Source: Archaeoglobaceae archaeon (GTDB lineage: Archaea > Halobacteriota > Archaeoglobi > Archaeoglobales > Archaeoglobaceae). Taken from it: a stretch of 6,210 nt of DNA. Made by a program: the position numbers and the translations under genes. The stretch covers positions 1 through 6,210 of the forward strand of contig JANXDJ010000072.1 in the NCBI GenBank assembly GCA_025059545.1, read 5' to 3'. Under the pieces are notes generated by a model. The model saw only the letters and a program-made list of their open reading frames with translations, searched no databases and was not told where the DNA came from. Of this stretch, positions 4,437 to 6,210 are shown in pieces. How positions within the stretch are numbered: position 1 is the stretch's first letter; each line of letters starts with the position of its first letter.

Positions 4437-6210
4437 ATGAAGCTTAGACTTTTTTTTACATTTATCTTGATAGCAGTGGTCTCTTCCTCAATAGCAATGG
4501 TTTTAGAGAGCGAAGAGTGGGAAGTCGGAGAATTATATTTTCCCGGAGATAAAGTCTCAATCTCGTCTTCTTTTCAGCCAGAAGAGGCATATATAATCAC
4601 TCCTGTAGGCGAGAAGATAGCTTTAGAATTCTTTAAAGTGGATGAAAAATTCTTTGCAGAATTCGAATTGAAAGACAGTGTAGTCTTGGGAGAGTACAGA
4701 GTTATAGTAGACGGGACTGAGAAGAGATTCATAGTTGATCACTGCGACCTGAAAGTAGATTACAAGGACGGAGTTCTTTTTATATCCGCTGAAACGTATT
4801 ACACAAAACCAAAAATAAAATACGCTTTAAACTCAAATATATCAGAAAGCCCTGAAAATATTTCTATTCCATTATTCTCAGGAGAATACGAGCTTCAAGC
4901 TGAATGTGGTAGAAGTATCGTGGAAAAAAAGCTTCTCGTTGAATTTTCAATTGAATACAATGGAACCGTTTTCGCAATTCTCGATGGTAAAGCCGTTAAC
5001 GCCACTTTAAAAGTTTTTGCAGACAGAGAATATGAATTCTATGGTTCATTCAATCCCAAAGAGCTGAATTTGACAAATTTCACAGTTTTTGCCGAATATG
5101 AACATTTAAATGCTGTGAGGAGCTTTAATCTTTCGATTGATTTAAAAGAAGTTTACTTTCCCGGAGAAACAATAATTCTGAAGATTGATTTCGCCAGTAA
5201 TGGGAAAATCATAGATCCAATAGGTAAAATTCATGAGCTAAGCTTTCGAAATGGAACTGCAGAGTTTAGACTTGAGAAGAACGTCATTCTTGGAGAATAC
5301 ATTTTGATCGTTAATGACATTGAGAAAAGATTCTTTGTGGATAGCTACAATATAACCGCATCTTTTGAGGGCGACTTTTTGAACGGGGAAGTGAAATGGT
5401 ATTTCTTCGAGCCTAAATACGTTGTGATCAGCTCTGAAAACGAGACTTTCGAAGTAATTCTGAATAAAGGTAGATTTGAATTTCAAACCAAGCATGATAA
5501 TGTTTCCATCAGATGTGGAAATGCTGAGGTTTTTTTGGAAAAATCAAAAGTTATTCATTCAAATGTCCGTAGTTTTGAGTATGAGGGCATGATTTTTAAT
5601 TTCTCAAGCAATAAGGGAAAAATTGAAAAAATCAGCTTCGATGGAGAAAATTTGAGTCTCATAATTTCCGAATTGGGCATTGGAGAAGAAATAGATTTAG
5701 AAATAGAATTTCCTTTTCCTATCTCTGATGGGCTTCACGTTTACTATTGGAAAGAGGTGAATGGGGAGCTTGTTGCGGTGAACTATAGTATAAGCGAGGA
5801 CAGGAAGAGGATCAGCTTTAAGCTAAAAGATGGTGTCATCGACGAAGATGGAGTTGCGAATGGAGTGATAGTTGATCCTTTGAAGCTATACATTCCAGAC
5901 TTAAAGGTTGAGAAAAAGATTGAAGGAAAGAAGGGAAAATTGAAGGTTTTTAAGAATGATAAGAAATTCGAGATGGAGGTTGAAAGCAACAACTCTTTCA
6001 GCTACTTGGCATTCGTGGATCCAGAGAACTTGCCTTCAAAACCTGCGGAATTTCCTTATGGGCTATTAAAGTTCAGAATTGAAGTAGAAAAGGGAGGAGA
6101 AGCTGAAATTCGCATCACTTATCCATCTCTCGAGGAGCTTCTGGATGACAGTGGAATGGTTAGATTTTACAAGTTCAATGCGGAAAAGCTTGAATGGAAT
6201 TTCTTTGATG
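4437..6210 (+). CDS. Exported multidomain beta-rich surface protein with tandem choice-of-anchor-U-like domains, 3'-truncated
   Basis: An open frame of 591 codons runs from the ATG at 4437 off the window end without a stop. It begins with a signal peptide (MKLRLFFTFILIAVVSSSIA, likely cleaved near residue 20), so the product is exported. Residues 32-168 and 238-371 are a diverged duplication: ELYFPGDKVS/EVYFPGETII, VLGEYRVIV/ILGEYILIV, EKRFIVD/EKRFFVD, and equivalent Cys157/Cys360. The PGE-type strand openings recall Ig-like or macroglobulin-type domains. From about residue 383 come two copies of a domain resembling choice-of-anchor U: the first ends with DGVIDEDGVANGVIVDP (465-481), the second starts near FPYGLLKFRI (539-548) and is cut off. 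About 15 sequons suggest N-glycosylation. GAAGTG (4428-4433) is a weak ribosome binding site. Codon use is more AT-rich than in the neighbour. Its anchor must lie beyond the window. Coding status is firm; domain naming is from memory and its function unknown. Confidence 0.85.
   Translation, partial: MKLRLFFTFILIAVVSSSIAMVLESEEWEVGELYFPGDKVSISSSFQPEEAYIITPVGEKIALEFFKVDEKFFAEFELKDSVVLGEYRVIVDGTEKRFIVDHCDLKVDYKDGVLFISAETYYTKPKIKYALNSNISESPENISIPLFSGEYELQAECGRSIVEKKLLVEFSIEYNGTVFAILDGKAVNATLKVFADREYEFYGSFNPKELNLTNFTVFAEYEHLNAVRSFNLSIDLKEVYFPGETIILKIDFASNGKIIDPIGKIHELSFRNGTAEFRLEKNVILGEYILIVNDIEKRFFVDSYNITASFEGDFLNGEVKWYFFEPKYVVISSENETFEVILNKGRFEFQTKHDNVSIRCGNAEVFLEKSKVIHSNVRSFEYEGMIFNFSSNKGKIEKISFDGENLSLIISELGIGEEIDLEIEFPFPISDGLHVYYWKEVNGELVAVNYSISEDRKRISFKLKDGVIDEDGVANGVIVDPLKLYIPDLKVEKKIEGKKGKLKVFKNDKKFEMEVESNNSFSYLAFVDPENLPSKPAEFPYGLLKFRIEVEKGGEAEIRITYPSLEELLDDSGMVRFYKFNAEKLEWNFFD
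4530..4940 (+). repeat. Internal protein repeat, copy 1 (residues 32-168 of the truncated surface protein)
   Basis: First copy of a ~135-residue module visible at protein level only. Shared landmarks in order are YFPG(D/E), the (V/I)LGEY strand, EKRF(I/F)VD, a K/E-P motif (KPKIKY here, EPKYVV in copy 2) and a Cys-Gly (157-158) just before an (V/L)EK strand. The nucleotide copies have diverged beyond obvious recognition, so the duplication is old. Confidence 0.7.
5148..5549 (+). repeat. Internal protein repeat, copy 2 (residues 238-371 of the truncated surface protein)
   Basis: Second copy, offset about 203-206 residues from the first, with the same ordered landmarks: YFPGE, ILGEY, EKRFFVD, EPKYVV and Cys360-Gly361. 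About 70 residues separate the copies (169-237), themselves strand-rich with several sequons. Confidence 0.7.

Noticed and set aside
1..6210. CRISPR arrays, insertion sequences or direct DNA repeats
   Set aside because: No regularly spaced direct repeats, transposase-like frame or terminal inverted repeats were seen by eye.

Overview
The window looks archaeal, from a thermophilic euryarchaeon of the Archaeoglobi/Thermococci type. This is inferred from the kinds of proteins present, TATA-type promoters about 30 bp upstream of an RNA gene, oligo-T stretches where terminators are expected, a GC-rich tRNA in otherwise AT-rich DNA, and a ferritin-encapsulin fusion that closely resembles the Pyrococcus furiosus protein. 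The genus cannot be fixed from the sequence; my preference for Archaeoglobales is inference. All genes found are on the + strand.

Layout. (1) Positions 3-686: the C-terminal ~227 codons of a fumarylacetoacetate hydrolase (FAH) superfamily enzyme whose start lies upstream. (2) 687-984: a gap holding a complete tRNA-Ile(GAT) with its own box A promoter, then an AT-rich leader with an inverted repeat before the next gene. (3) 985-2306: a two-gene operon. An encapsulin whose N-terminus is a ferritin-like domain overlaps by one base (TAATG) a small ASCH-domain protein. A 7-T run follows. (4) 2435-4381: a 648-residue exported, very sequon-rich protein with a C-terminal membrane anchor, made of DUF11/Ig-like units. 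It is a candidate S-layer or other abundant cell-surface protein. (5) 4437-6210: a second exported protein, open to the window edge and therefore truncated, with a duplicated ~135-residue beta-rich module followed by two copies of a domain resembling the 'choice-of-anchor U' family.

The most notable system is the iron-storage nanocompartment. The fusion polypeptide should self-assemble into an HK97-fold shell and carry its ferroxidase domain inside, so it would need no separate cargo protein or targeting peptide. The translationally coupled ASCH protein resembles the small N4-acetylcytidine amidohydrolase YqfB, but with Asp where YqfB has its catalytic Glu (alignment by eye). A functional link between the two is unexplained. 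The right half of the window is a cell-surface locus: two adjacent secreted, probably N-glycosylated proteins in the same orientation.
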